DNA from: Schizochytrium sp. CCTCC M209059
Taxonomy: Eukaryota > Sar > Bigyra > Thraustochytrida > Thraustochytriidae
Assembly: GCA_000818945.1 (NCBI GenBank)
Contig: KN805403.1
Coordinates: 5,194 to 69,193 of the forward strand
Direction: 5' to 3'
DNA: 64,000 nucleotides
Positions 50,394 through 59,962 of this stretch are shown here, piece after piece (positions within the stretch are counted from its first letter, which is position 1; each line of letters opens with the position of its first letter). The notes beneath the pieces are model-generated. The model saw nothing but the letters and a program-made list of their open reading frames with translations. It was not told the origin of the DNA and did not search any database. Position numbers and translations under genes: made by a program.

Positions 50394-52676
50394 TTAGGCG
50401 AGGCCCACAGCGTCACTCGGAACTTGCTCTGACGAAGAAAGAAAGGGTACAGAAGCGCCGTCCGTTGGGGAGTGACGGCTCTCGAGCTCTGGCGAGGCCA
50501 TATGTACCGCCTCGGAGTCGAGATCGCTCACGGAAGAAAGTTGTCGTTCCATACGCATAGCAACGTCGTCCGCGTGCGACATCGATTGATGCGACGACGG
50601 CGCCTGTCGCACGCTTGAGAAAAGTTGCATGACAATGTTCATGACCGGCTTCTCCACGACGAGGTAGAGTAAGAGTGCTGTGGCGTATGCCATGACGACA
50701 AAGCCAGTGATTTCAATCATTACATTCATGCCTTCCCAGGCCTTGGCATACTTAGAAAGCCCACCACGCGCGAACATGAGGACCAAATGGACCAGATATG
50801 CATTGTATGTGAGCCTCGCAAAAGGCGCCCAGATGCGATGTCCGAGAAAGACCTTGAGTCCAAACAAATCATACCTGTCATCGCAAATGAGAGTGTACGA
50901 AAAGATGGCGAGCGGCATGGTCCAGAAAAAATAGCCCAATGCTCCATACAATGCCATCGCCTCCGTCGACCAATTGGACGATATAAAGAATCCGTAGCGA
51001 AATTGTGCATAATAGACGTTGCATTGATGGTCGCTTGCCTTGCACGCGTACTGCGTGTACACAATGGCAATGACGGCAGTCATGGCGGCGATGGACGCCG
51101 GCATCAAGAGGCTCGCGCGAGAAGCAGGCATATTCCAGCGTTTCCATGAGGTGGGATCCTCGGAACTATTGCTCTTTGCTGCTTCAACTCTCTCAAAGTG
51201 GAAAAAGGCCAGACCTGCGCCAATCGCATATGGCGTGACGCGACAGTACGGTTTGACATAGATATCCCCCATGCTCGCTAAGGGGTCGCCGCTGTGCTCT
51301 GATATGATAATTGTGTAAGTGATGGTCACTTGGAAGAGAACCAAAAACACGCACGGGCCGTACTTGAAAAGCCCCGCCTTCCATCCCGGGGCGAGGCGAT
51401 AGTAGCCAATTTTGAACAAAAGCACGAGAAATGGAACGAGCAGGAAGAATTGGAAATCATTGGCCAGATACCATGTCCAGCCGGCGCAGGAAGCCAATGC
51501 GCCTGCACTACCGAGAGGAAAAATGTTGTTGACGTAGAGCATGTTGAAAATGAAGTTGCCTTCACAGGCCATTGCCGCATGAGGTACAACGCTCCAATAT
51601 GGCCCACTGCCGAGATGAGGCAAGACCTTCCAAAAGAAGAGAACAACGAGGGCATATACGGGTGTGAGTCGTAGGTAGCGACCCAGGATAAGCATTCCGT
51701 ACGACTTGGGGGTGATACGCTCTGAGGTGAACCGCACAAGAACGCCCCACGTCGCGAGGAAGCCAGACATGAAGAAAAAGGTATCGACGGCATACTCGGC
51801 GCCACGCACAAAGACAAAAGGAAACGACTGCAGGACAGCCGCAATAGCACTCGGGTTTTTGCCTGGATAAACATAACTCCCAATGGTGTGGCCTAAGATA
51901 ACCCAGGCCATCGACCAGAAACGAATGCCGTTGAGAACATTAAAGTCCCCTGGAGTGCTTGCAACAAGACGCGGTGCGTTGTGATTCAATGCAAAGAAGC
52001 GAGTCATAGCGCAGCGAGCTGGCTTTGAATTACGGGCATAGGTGGCGAGAAGCGTGCATATCACGAAACTCACGCAAAAACCGCCAAGGACGACGAGAGT
52101 GAGTATGCCGCCAGAGTCCATCGGTGCTAGAGCGCTCTCATCGACGCAAGTGACAGAGATAGACTTTGCCAACACTTTGACTTCCTTTTCGATTGCTGCA
52201 CGCTCTTGCGCACTCACGTGAAAACCTCTCAGAAGTCCATCGATGGCGCGTTCGAGACCCGCGAAGAAGCCTACTTTAAGGGCCACAGGATCGCAGGCTT
52301 GCGACACGCATTGGTCGAGCGAAAAGGTGCCGAGCGGCAGAGCGCCTGCAAGCTTGAGTTTCTTGTTGAGGACAGGCAAGAGCACGATGGAACTTGAGGC
52401 AAGGTTGCAATAATGCGCTTTGTGAAAGGTCTGGCACAAGTCATAATTTCCCTCGTACAGCATGGGCAAAGCGAGTGGGATTCCGTCGAGAGGAAGATGG
52501 CCTGAGGCCACGGAGCATGGCAGCGTCACGTTCGCTCCGTAGGCTTCCCACGTATCCCAGCATGCCATGGGCAAGCAAGCGGCGATTTCCTGAGTCTCAC
52601 TCGCCGCGACGGTGTCGCTGCCCATGAGCGCCGCTAGCAGCAAAAGTGCCGCAGCGAGTCTCGATACGCTTCCCAT
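50394..52676 (-). CDS. NRF-6-like acyltransferase 3 family membrane protein
   Basis: 760 residues from the ATG at 52676. Signal peptide 1-24. Residues about 30-185 are a Cys-containing extracellular N-terminal domain of the nose-resistant-to-fluoxetine (NRF) type. A first membrane helix (about 189-213) is followed by an acyltransferase-3 domain (about 245-690) with multiple helices, including NGIRFWSMAWVILGHTIGSY near 250, VDTFFFMSGFLAT and WTWYLANDFQFFL, all typical of the family. The C-terminus is Ser-rich and cytosolic. The family transfers acyl groups across membranes; substrate unknown. Divergent from the Asp-rich gene with a 273-bp spacer. Confidence 0.9.
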   Translation of the reverse strand: MGSVSRLAAALLLLAALMGSDTVAASETQEIAACLPMACWDTWEAYGANVTLPCSVASGHLPLDGIPLALPMLYEGNYDLCQTFHKAHYCNLASSSIVLLPVLNKKLKLAGALPLGTFSLDQCVSQACDPVALKVGFFAGLERAIDGLLRGFHVSAQERAAIEKEVKVLAKSISVTCVDESALAPMDSGGILTLVVLGGFCVSFVICTLLATYARNSKPARCAMTRFFALNHNAPRLVASTPGDFNVLNGIRFWSMAWVILGHTIGSYVYPGKNPSAIAAVLQSFPFVFVRGAEYAVDTFFFMSGFLATWGVLVRFTSERITPKSYGMLILGRYLRLTPVYALVVLFFWKVLPHLGSGPYWSVVPHAAMACEGNFIFNMLYVNNIFPLGSAGALASCAGWTWYLANDFQFFLLVPFLVLLFKIGYYRLAPGWKAGLFKYGPCVFLVLFQVTITYTIIISEHSGDPLASMGDIYVKPYCRVTPYAIGAGLAFFHFERVEAAKSNSSEDPTSWKRWNMPASRASLLMPASIAAMTAVIAIVYTQYACKASDHQCNVYYAQFRYGFFISSNWSTEAMALYGALGYFFWTMPLAIFSYTLICDDRYDLFGLKVFLGHRIWAPFARLTYNAYLVHLVLMFARGGLSKYAKAWEGMNVMIEITGFVVMAYATALLLYLVVEKPVMNIVMQLFSSVRQAPSSHQSMSHADDVAMRMERQLSSVSDLDSEAVHMASPELESRHSPTDGASVPFLSSSEQVPSDAVGLA

Positions 52677-52949
52677 GGTGCCTGTCCTTGGGCGGCGTCG
52701 CCATATATTGCGACGACTCTGCTCGCCGCGACGGTCTCGATCGTGATTACAAACTTGAGGATGTGCAAGAAAGAAAGTGGCGCAAATCTCGACAACGCGA
52801 CCCGTTGAGCCTCTTTGCATCAAGTTCCGCTGCCAAATAGATGAATGCGTCCCATTGCCCATGTTGTGGGCCAAAAGAAGGAGACCAAAGTCCAAGCCTT
52901 CATGTCCTTGCTGCGCGCTTACGCGAGGCGAAGCTGCTTTCCGTAAACA
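52677..52949. promoter_or_regulatory. Putative bidirectional promoter
   Basis: 273-bp spacer between divergent start codons of the NRF-6-like gene and the Asp-rich gene. No TATA box recognised. Any shared regulation is inference. Confidence 0.4.
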
Positions 52950-54572
52950 ATGAGCGATGCGGGTGAGAATGCCGCCAAGGAAGAGCAGCCCCGAAGCGAA
53001 GCAGGGTCTTGGGACAAAAGTGACAGCGATAGCGAGAGCAACAACGAAAGCGACAGCAAAGACGAGAACGAGAGCGACAACGACAGCGACAGCGACAGCG
53101 ACAGCGACAGCGGTAGGGGTCAACACGGCGACGGGCAGCGAGATGATGACGCAGCGAACGCGCAGCAGCGTGGATCGAATGTACAACATGGAAGCTCGGT
53201 TGCATCTCCGCAAGAAGCAGACGTGCAAAAAAGGGATGACAGTCCAGAGATTCCATCACATCAAGCAAGTGCAAACGTAGATGCTGCAAGTCCACTTGCG
53301 AGAGTTTGGATGGAAGACCTTGCTGTTCTCGTCGAAGTTTATCTTGCTGAAGGCCATCGGTCCCGTGGGTCACTGCGCGAAGCGATTGATTTAATCAGCG
53401 AAGGGCGCCTCGAGGCAATGAAGGGAGGCTACGGCCAACGAGATCATCTTGGTGGCCAAAATGGTGGCGAAGGGGATGGAAGTGATATCAGCAAAGATGA
53501 TGATGATGATGATGATGATGATGACGATGACGATGACTTTGCTGACCCTCTTCGAGCACGAGATGGCCCAAGTGATGTGGACGATTTCGACGATGATGAG
53601 GATGATGTTGACGATGATGACGATCTTTCATATCGAGAAGGAGCCACCTTTGGACCTCTGGAGATTGAGAAGTTAAAACGAGGACTCGCGCGGTGGCGAC
53701 ACGCTTTACGTATTGAAGAGAGCCAAAGCCTTCGCATGTCACTCTCGGATGTTTTGGAAAAAGGCCCCAATCTACTCGACGCACTTGAGCCATTGGCAGA
53801 GTACTGGTCGCAGCGGCTTGTGCACGACGGCTCGCTGTGCAATCAGCTGCTGAACAGCTGGACTGGGGAGCTGTTTGGAAACGTGCTTTGTCTTTATACA
53901 GCATCGATTCGAGACGAGAGTTTTGTAGCGGAGCGTTTGCATATGGCCGCAACAATGATCTCAAAGGAGCCAGAGCATTCCACAAGAGGGCTCTGCGACT
54001 CGATTGTTCGTTTCTCGGACGCTGTGCTGACAGCAGAAGAGGCCCGAGTCAATATGCGAGCAAGTATTGCGCGACTGATGCAAGACCGACGCATGCTTCG
54101 CGGCACTTTGTTGGCAATGTGCAAGCCGTTTGCGTGCTCAATGACGGAGTTGGAGAAGATGAATTACCTCATTTCGACCTCGAACCCATTGGCCATCCCC
54201 TTCAAGGGCGGTACGTCTCTCATCGAGTATGTGTCATCTTGCACATTGAGTCGAGAACGGGAGCTCGAGGTTGGGCCACAGGATCGATCGATCTGTCGTG
54301 TTCTCTTGGAAGAAATGATGGGTCGGCATGTGAGCGGAGCTGATCTCGAAGGCCACGGGCGAATGCACGACCGAATTGCTCGCGCAGTGGCACTTGGGTT
54401 CGGCGAGCTTGATCTGGACACGGTGACGTCGGCAGAGCGAGCTTCTTCTCACGCGCTGGATGACGCTCTCGTCCGCGTCGAGACGAAGCTTGCTGCATTT
54501 TGCAAAGAGATGGACGAGGTACTGTCGGCCACAGCATTGCTTGTTCTGCAGCGCGCGGGTGCGACAGTGTGA
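52950..54572 (+). CDS. Unknown acidic protein with Asp/Ser-rich tracts
   Basis: 540 residues. The first ~100 residues are Asp/Ser/Glu-rich (SDSDSDSDS type), and there is a 14-residue Asp run near 181-195 plus a second acidic block near 215. Residues about 230-535 are helical and may be a folded all-alpha domain (for example KLKRGLARWRHALRIEESQSL), but I do not recognise a family. Predicted nucleic-acid or chromatin-associated on acidity alone would be speculation. One exon, ATG at 52950. Confidence 0.7.
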   Translation: MSDAGENAAKEEQPRSEAGSWDKSDSDSESNNESDSKDENESDNDSDSDSDSDSGRGQHGDGQRDDDAANAQQRGSNVQHGSSVASPQEADVQKRDDSPEIPSHQASANVDAASPLARVWMEDLAVLVEVYLAEGHRSRGSLREAIDLISEGRLEAMKGGYGQRDHLGGQNGGEGDGSDISKDDDDDDDDDDDDDDFADPLRARDGPSDVDDFDDDEDDVDDDDDLSYREGATFGPLEIEKLKRGLARWRHALRIEESQSLRMSLSDVLEKGPNLLDALEPLAEYWSQRLVHDGSLCNQLLNSWTGELFGNVLCLYTASIRDESFVAERLHMAATMISKEPEHSTRGLCDSIVRFSDAVLTAEEARVNMRASIARLMQDRRMLRGTLLAMCKPFACSMTELEKMNYLISTSNPLAIPFKGGTSLIEYVSSCTLSRERELEVGPQDRSICRVLLEEMMGRHVSGADLEGHGRMHDRIARAVALGFGELDLDTVTSAERASSHALDDALVRVETKLAAFCKEMDEVLSATALLVLQRAGATV

Positions 54573-54984
54573 GAAAGTGAAAGCTCGATCGGCAAGGCAT
54601 GTGACATTGAGCGCAGACAGATCAACGCGTATAATTTCTTCGATAGCTCTATTAGCAGTAATAACGTAGTAGCCGGGCCGTGGCGGCATCGGCAGCCAGA
54701 AGAAAGGAAAGATGTGTTGACAGTGGCATGAAAAGCAAGTAAAAGCATGACGAGGTGTGAGATAAGGGATTGCTGGTGCAAAGGGGCAAAGGAGGGAAAG
54801 CGGAGCACGTCGAAAGCCTGAGACGGGAAAAAAATAGGCGTCAAGGGGGCTCGATGGAAACGACGTCGGCAGTAGCAGCGGCGAGGGACAGAAGCAATGA
54901 GAATAAGGGTTGCAAAGAGAAAGTGGGAATTCTCTTTCACTTTTTCTTTTTTCTTTTCTTTCTCTTGCTTGGTCTCCTTTTCTC
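54573..54984. other. Convergent intergenic region
   Basis: 412 bp between the Asp-rich gene and MAK16. No gene. Contains a T/C-rich stretch near 54930-54980 before the MAK16 stop. Confidence 0.5.
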
Positions 54985-55977
54985 TTATGCATTTTCGAGC
55001 GCGCGAGACTCTGGCTCGAGCTCCTCCTCGCGCTCGTACTCGATCTGAATGGGCTTTGCACCCGAGGAAGACTTGCGCGGTCCCTTGGGCTTTTTGCTGG
55101 GTCGCTTGGAAGAAGCAGAAGAAGAGGGAGCCTCGCCGGATTTTGGTCTCCTGGGCCGCTTTCCATTCGCAGAGGGTGCATCGTCCTCATCCTCGTCGTC
55201 GTCGTCGTCTTCGTCGTCAGCGCCCGGTCCAGCCCACGGATCGTAGTCCTCGAGATCAGAGTCATCGTCCGAGTCGTCGGGGCCTTCGACGAACTCAACT
55301 TTGCCGGTGAGCTCTCCGTCTTCCTCGAGAATGTCGTCGTCCTCCTCTTCGTCTTCGTACTCTTCCTCGTCCTCGTCCTCGAGTTCCTCGACCTGCTTGA
55401 GCGCGCTTTCGTACTCTTGCGAGGGAAAATTGTAAATGTCTCCGTATGTGCCTTGCTTGAGACGTTCGAGAAGTTCCTTTTCAATGGATTTCTCGAGCAT
55501 GGCGGCAGCGAGGGCCTTTTGCTCTCGCTTCTTCTCGCGGCGCTCGACCTTTTGGTCGATAGCGACAGTCTTGACCTTCTTCTTATTGCGCAACTTGCGC
55601 ATACGAATGAGGTATTGATGAATCTTTGTGAGACGCTGCTTGCACTTGTGCTTGAGCAGTGGCGACCAGTACTCGATGTGCTCCTCGATCGTGGCGATGG
55701 CCTGGGCGTAATTACGGGGCAGCAACACACGTTCCCAGAGGTACTTTGGCGTGTGGGCGCGCTCGGCTGTTTTCATGTAGAGGTAGATGCGTCCATCGTG
55801 CTCCTTGATTGTGGCGTATTGGCTGTTTGCGAGCGGACAGCTCGAGCGATCGCAGAGGCCCGTGACGTTATCCGTGTTCCTGCAGAACTTTTGCTTGTGC
55901 TGCTTGAGTTTAACCTTGTACGCGCATTGGTTGTTCTCGCCACCAATTACGTTCCAGATGAGGTCATCGTGCTGCAT
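54985..55977 (-). CDS. MAK16: Ribosome biogenesis protein MAK16
   Basis: 330 residues; nucleolar factor for 60S (25S/28S and 5.8S) subunit maturation. The N-terminal half is strongly conserved: MQHDDLIWNVI, FCRNTDNVTGLCDRSSCPLANSQYAT (shown here in part), HDGRIYLYMKT, ERAHTPKYLWERVLLPRNY and the basic KTVAIDQKVERREKKREQKA region. Four conserved cysteines in the first ~50 residues are in place. The C-terminal half is acidic and Ser/Lys-rich, as is usual for the family. Length is close to that of yeast and human MAK16 (about 300). ATG at 55977 is the universal start of the family (MQHD). Confidence 0.96.
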   Translation of the reverse strand: MQHDDLIWNVIGGENNQCAYKVKLKQHKQKFCRNTDNVTGLCDRSSCPLANSQYATIKEHDGRIYLYMKTAERAHTPKYLWERVLLPRNYAQAIATIEEHIEYWSPLLKHKCKQRLTKIHQYLIRMRKLRNKKKVKTVAIDQKVERREKKREQKALAAAMLEKSIEKELLERLKQGTYGDIYNFPSQEYESALKQVEELEDEDEEEYEDEEEDDDILEEDGELTGKVEFVEGPDDSDDDSDLEDYDPWAGPGADDEDDDDDEDEDDAPSANGKRPRRPKSGEAPSSSASSKRPSKKPKGPRKSSSGAKPIQIEYEREEELEPESRALENA

Positions 55978-57555
55978 TGTGCCGTGTTGTCGCGCTGCGC
56001 CGCGAGGCCAGCAAGGTCTCGAGGACCAGCAGAAGACTTAGTTCTACTGTGCTCTAGGTCGACCGACGAATGTCTCTCCTCCCGCGAGGAGCTGGCTAGT
56101 TCTAGAAACGAAAGCCTTCCCCTGGCTCAGACTGGACAAGTGTTCCGCACGCTACGCTCGAGCTCTCGTCCGCGCCTCGCCTCCTTGCGTCTCGGTCCCG
56201 GCCTGCCGTACGGCGTAGTTCTGCGCGGCGGTCTCTCGCGCGCTGCTTTGTCTGGTTGGTCTCCGCCACCCGCTCGAGCGACCATGGTTTGCTGCGGAAA
56301 GAGCAGCAAAAGTGCGAAACCCATTTCGAACGTATAAACAGTAATATTATGCGTCAGAGAAACGAGGACGAAGACGATTATATCCTTGGTAATCAAGAAA
56401 AAGAGGCGCAGTTGTTGCGCTGCCTGGGAGCACGAGGCAGAACGGCCCCGGACTAGGTCGCTGAGGACGCTTCCACGAAGAGGCCGAGGCGAAAAGGCCC
56501 GTGCCGGCTGGAGCAAGCGGCAGCGGCCGGCCAGCCAGCCAGCCTTGCTTGGCCTCATTGTCAGCCCGGTGCAGGTCCTTGGAGAAAAGGGCGAGGACGG
56601 GAAGAATTGATGCGTTTTTTTTACGCTCGCGATGCGACTTGGAGGAGGCCAACGACGACGACGACTACGATTCACAAGTTTATCTCCACACCTGCGGTGG
56701 TCGGCTGGCTTGCCCGTACACAATATTCATCTGGCTGACTTCGTCGTCCTCGTCATCTTCATCAACCACATCAACCAAAAGCGTCATCATCCTCGTCATC
56801 CTCGCCAGCATCATGCACTGCCAACGGTGGTCGATCACAGGTGACGCGCGCTTGCTGCTCTGGCATTCACGACCCTTCCGTCCGGGACTCTCACGCACGC
56901 AGTGGTGCCAGAGGTGGCAGCGAGCGGTGCGGCCCGGACGCTGCTCTCCATGACCGGAGGGAGATCCGCCATTTGTCCTCGTCATCATCATCATCCGTCA
57001 TCATCACCATTTGCAGTGACAGCTGGCTGCAGCGACCAAAAGAGATTTTCTCTCGGCCGGCGCTTTTGTCCCGGCACAAGTGGCCCTGGACCACTTCTCC
57101 GAGCGCTTTCCCCGTCGCCGCGGCCTTCGCCAGCAAACCCGAAACAAGCAATCAAACTCTCGAGATCCCTCGAATCAAGATCATCCAAGCCTCAAGACCG
57201 GCATCACCCCATCGCCACCCGCGCCGGCATCAGCCAGCAGCACCAGCACGAGCACGCGCACGAGCACCAGCCGCGCTTTCACCCGCCAGCTCCGACCGAG
57301 AAGCGGGGTGTACGCGGCCGTAGGTGTGCACCTCCCACAAGGTGTGCGCGGGGACCCCTTTTTAGTCCCGCCCGCCCGTCCGTCTCTCCTCTTCCTCTTC
57401 CACTTCCTCCAGCGTCCGCCGCACCGGTTTGTCTGTCTGTCGGCCGACCGAAACCTGAGCGTTGGCCGCGGCCCCGCCCCTCCCGCGTCCCTCCTCCCCT
57501 CCGCCTCCACCCGCCCGCCCGCCTTCGAACGCCGGGTCCGCTCGGTGAAAAAACC

Positions 57556-57600
57556 GACCTCATCTCATCTCGTCTCGTCTCATCTCATCTCATCTCATCC
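57556..57600. repeat. (TCTCA/TCTCG)n pentanucleotide array
   Basis: About nine TCTCA units with two TCTCG variants in the middle. Confidence 0.85.
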
Positions 57601-57819
57601 CCTTTTCGCCCTCGCGCCCTCCCGCCACGCAACTGGCCTCGCCGCGACGCGACGCGGCCTCGACGCGGGCGAGATCCGCGCCGCCGGCCGCTCGATCGCC
57701 GCCGCGGATACGGGCGGAGGGAGAGTGGCGCCGCGGATACGGGCGGTGCGATTCGCACGTTCGCTCGCCTGCTCGTTGCCAGAGCGAGCGCGCACCCCTC
57801 CGGCGTACTTCTACCTGTT

Positions 57820-57851
57820 CCAGCTAGCTAGCGCTAGCTAGCGCTAGCTGG
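57820..57851. repeat. GCTAGC palindrome array (cruciform-capable)
   Basis: CCAGCTAGCTAGCGCTAGCT followed by AGCGCTAGCTGG. The core TAGCGCTAGCTAGCGCTA is a perfect 18-bp palindrome. It lies about 370 bp before the start of the small membrane-protein gene. Confidence 0.85.
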
Positions 57852-58218
57852 CGATAGCGCGTCTGGCCTGGACTCGAGGTAGTTGAGGATACTACTCGCC
57901 TAGTACGGGTAGCAGTAGTAAGTAGCAAGCAGGGCAGACCGACCTCGAGCGCGGCGAGCAGAACCACAACGCGGACGACCGCTCGCAGGCGCACGTGGAC
58001 ACGCGGAGCCGGACGCAGCGCAGCGCAGCGAAGGCGCAGTAGCGAAGGCGCAGCGAGAGCGTGGAGAGCGCTGGCGCGGCAGGATCGAGCGCGGGCGGGA
58101 GGAAAAGTCTCGCCGCGAGAAGGACAAGGATAGCGGTATCTTGGAGCGAAACGGCAGCAGAAGAAAGCGAACGAGCAGGTAGCGTAGCGACCGGAAGGGT
58201 GAGCAGCACAAGGAGAAG

Positions 58219-58518
58219 ATGTCGTGGAGAGCGCGCGTAGCGGCCGTGGTGGTGTCGTCTTTGGACCGGCTGAGCCACCAGGGACGGCACAGCGGCATGG
58301 CGGCCGTGGGCGAAGCGATTGCGAGGGACCAGCGGCGCCAGATGATGCAGTGGAGCCTGCCCAAGGCCGATCTGAACTTTACCCGCGATGTCGCTCTTCT
58401 CGGCGCGGTGGGGCTCGCCTATGGGTACTCCATTGGCGTGCCCTTCAGCCCCGAGATGCATCTCGAGCCGCGCTGGCGCATCTCCGCAGAGGAGCGCGCC
58501 TACTACGCCTCTTTGTAA
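58219..58518 (+). CDS. Small single-pass membrane protein (99 aa), unknown
   Basis: 99 residues with an Arg-containing N-terminus and one hydrophobic stretch (about 57-75, VALLGAVGLAYGYSIGVPF), then a short polar C-terminus. Third-position GC bias is strong and it has a good ATG. Size and layout resemble small subunits of mitochondrial respiratory or translocase complexes, but no family signature was recognised, so this is only a guess. It lies 1.4 kb upstream of PP5 on the same strand. Confidence 0.6.
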   Translation: MSWRARVAAVVVSSLDRLSHQGRHSGMAAVGEAIARDQRRQMMQWSLPKADLNFTRDVALLGAVGLAYGYSIGVPFSPEMHLEPRWRISAEERAYYASL

Positions 58519-58636
58519 ATATCTAGCCCTTTGACGGCAGGCATCGTCTTTCTCGATGCCCTGCCTTTTGTCGCATACCCTGGGTGTACGTAGTCACGTT
58601 TCCATACTTTTACTTATATTTGCTATTTTTCCCCCC

Positions 58637-58692
58637 TTTCCTTTCGTTTCCTTTCGTTTCCTTTCGTTTCCTTTCCTTTCCTTTCTTTCCTT
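58637..58692. repeat. 10-bp tandem array CCTTTCGTTT
   Basis: Four to five decanucleotide units passing into shorter CCTTT units. Confidence 0.85.
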
Positions 58693-59460
58693 TGGCCAAT
58701 CGGCCAAAGTAATGAGTGTGTGTAGAAGTAGCAAGTAGTACGTAACCTAGTACGCGGGGGTTGGGGCAGTGAATTTTCTTCCTCAAGCTGGCGAGACAGA
58801 AAAGGCGGTCTTGGCGTGCAAAGAGGAGATTTCGTTGCGCCTTGGATAAAAAGTAAAAAAAAAAAAAAAACCTGGAATGAAGAAGTGGCTGCTTGCTAGG
58901 GTTCACCCTGGATATCAGTGGCGAATGCAGAAGCAAAAACGATGCAAGCCTTTGCACATTTGGCAAAATAACAAAATTTATTGACCGTATCTGTGTCCCG
59001 CGGACGTCATCAACCAATGTATTTGGCAAAGATTGCAATACTCGCCAGCAACGCTGGCCAGGCATTTTCTTCCCCCTTTTATATATTCTCATTTTTGTCA
59101 TTCCCAATGCAGCCTTTTTCTTGGCTGGCAACCGACCATTCATAATTGGTTGCAGTACGTCTCCTTCTGTCTCGCGCCGTTCACAGAAATCTGGCCCGAC
59201 CGAGTCCAACATGGTTAAAATTAACTTGATCTACGAGTAGGCCTACCACCCAAATGTTCTTTCATTAAGACCAAGAAAACGACCAGCCAGGCCTATCACT
59301 CTGCCACCGACCAAAGTCCACCCAGTCCAGCGCCTTCTCGTCTCCGCTCCCATCTGTGTCCCTCTGCGCCCGGCGCTCGTCGTCCATCTCCGGCCTGATA
59401 ACGCTGACAGAGGCTGGTGCTTCAATGGTTGCGACCGTTCATTCTGCCCTTCGCGTGCAC

Positions 59461-59501
59461 CCATTCTCCACTTGCGGAAGGCCATTCTCCACTTGCGGAG
59501 G
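59461..59501. repeat. Tandem 20/21-bp duplication
   Basis: CCATTCTCCACTTGCGGAAG-G is followed directly by CCATTCTCCACTTGCGGAGG. Recent duplication of about 20 bp, non-coding. Confidence 0.9.
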
Positions 59502-59616
59502 CCGCCAGTCCCGACTTGTCTCGCGAGCAGTAGTTGTTGGCTTGGCAGTGAGTGATCGAGCCTGGAAAAGCGAGACAGAGCGTTATTGCGCAGGCGTCGG
59601 CGCGGCGCGGAGGCGG

Positions 59617-59660
59617 CGAGCGAGCGAGCAAGCGAGCGAACGAGCGAGCGAACGAGCGAG
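59617..59660. repeat. GAGC/CGAACGAG array
   Basis: Degenerate tetranucleotide array of GAGC, GAGCAA and GAACGAGC units upstream of PP5. Related by composition to arrays at 20234 and 4330. Confidence 0.75.
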
Positions 59661-59962
59661 AGAAAAGGAATCCCACGGCGCGGCGTCCAGACCGCAGAGT
59701 CTCGCGCCCTTCGCGACTTTTTGCTCGCTCGCCTGCCCTCGGTGCGGACGGACGACATCTCGGCGGCGACTGGTGAGCCCGGAAGGGCCACCGACTGCGA
59801 CACGCGTCCGCTTCACGAGCGGAGGCCTGGGGAAGGCAGCGCACGCACGCGTGCAGGTCGAGTCTGTAGAGGACCACTCGCGTGAAGAAAACGCGAAGAG
59901 AGTGAGTGCGGGATAGTACAGGAGGCAAGAAAGAACAAGGTGAAAACAGGAGACGAAGGAAA

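Larger units (their letters stand above)
55978..58218. other. 2.2-kb divergent intergenic region, repeat-rich
   Basis: Between MAK16 (minus) and the 99-residue membrane protein (plus). Several long frames exist on the plus strand (up to 309 codons) but they are Arg/Pro/Ser-rich, overlap each other and carry no domain. It contains a (TCTCA)n run at 57556-57600, a duplicated GCCGCGGATACGGGCGG unit near 57703-57748 and a GCTAGC palindrome array at 57820-57851. Probably promoters and a long GC-rich leader. Confidence 0.5.
58519..59962. other. Intergenic with simple repeats
   Basis: 1.44 kb. Contains a 10-bp array CCTTTCGTTT (58637-58692), an A-run (58855-58869), exact TAGGCCTA at 59238-59245, a duplicated 20-bp unit (59461-59481 and 59482-59501) and a GAGC array (59617-59660). 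No gene seen; ORFs are short and overlap. The last ~250 bp is likely the PP5 promoter and 5' UTR. Confidence 0.5.

Noticed and set aside
54234..55730. 498-codon minus-strand ORF overlapping MAK16
   Set aside because: Shadow frame of the acidic MAK16 C-terminus and its spacer; MAK16 is unambiguous.
56902..57841. Overlapping ORFs of 309 and 253 codons in the MAK16 upstream region
   Set aside because: Pro/Arg/Ser-rich, overlapping in two frames, driven by repeats and GC content; no conserved segment seen.
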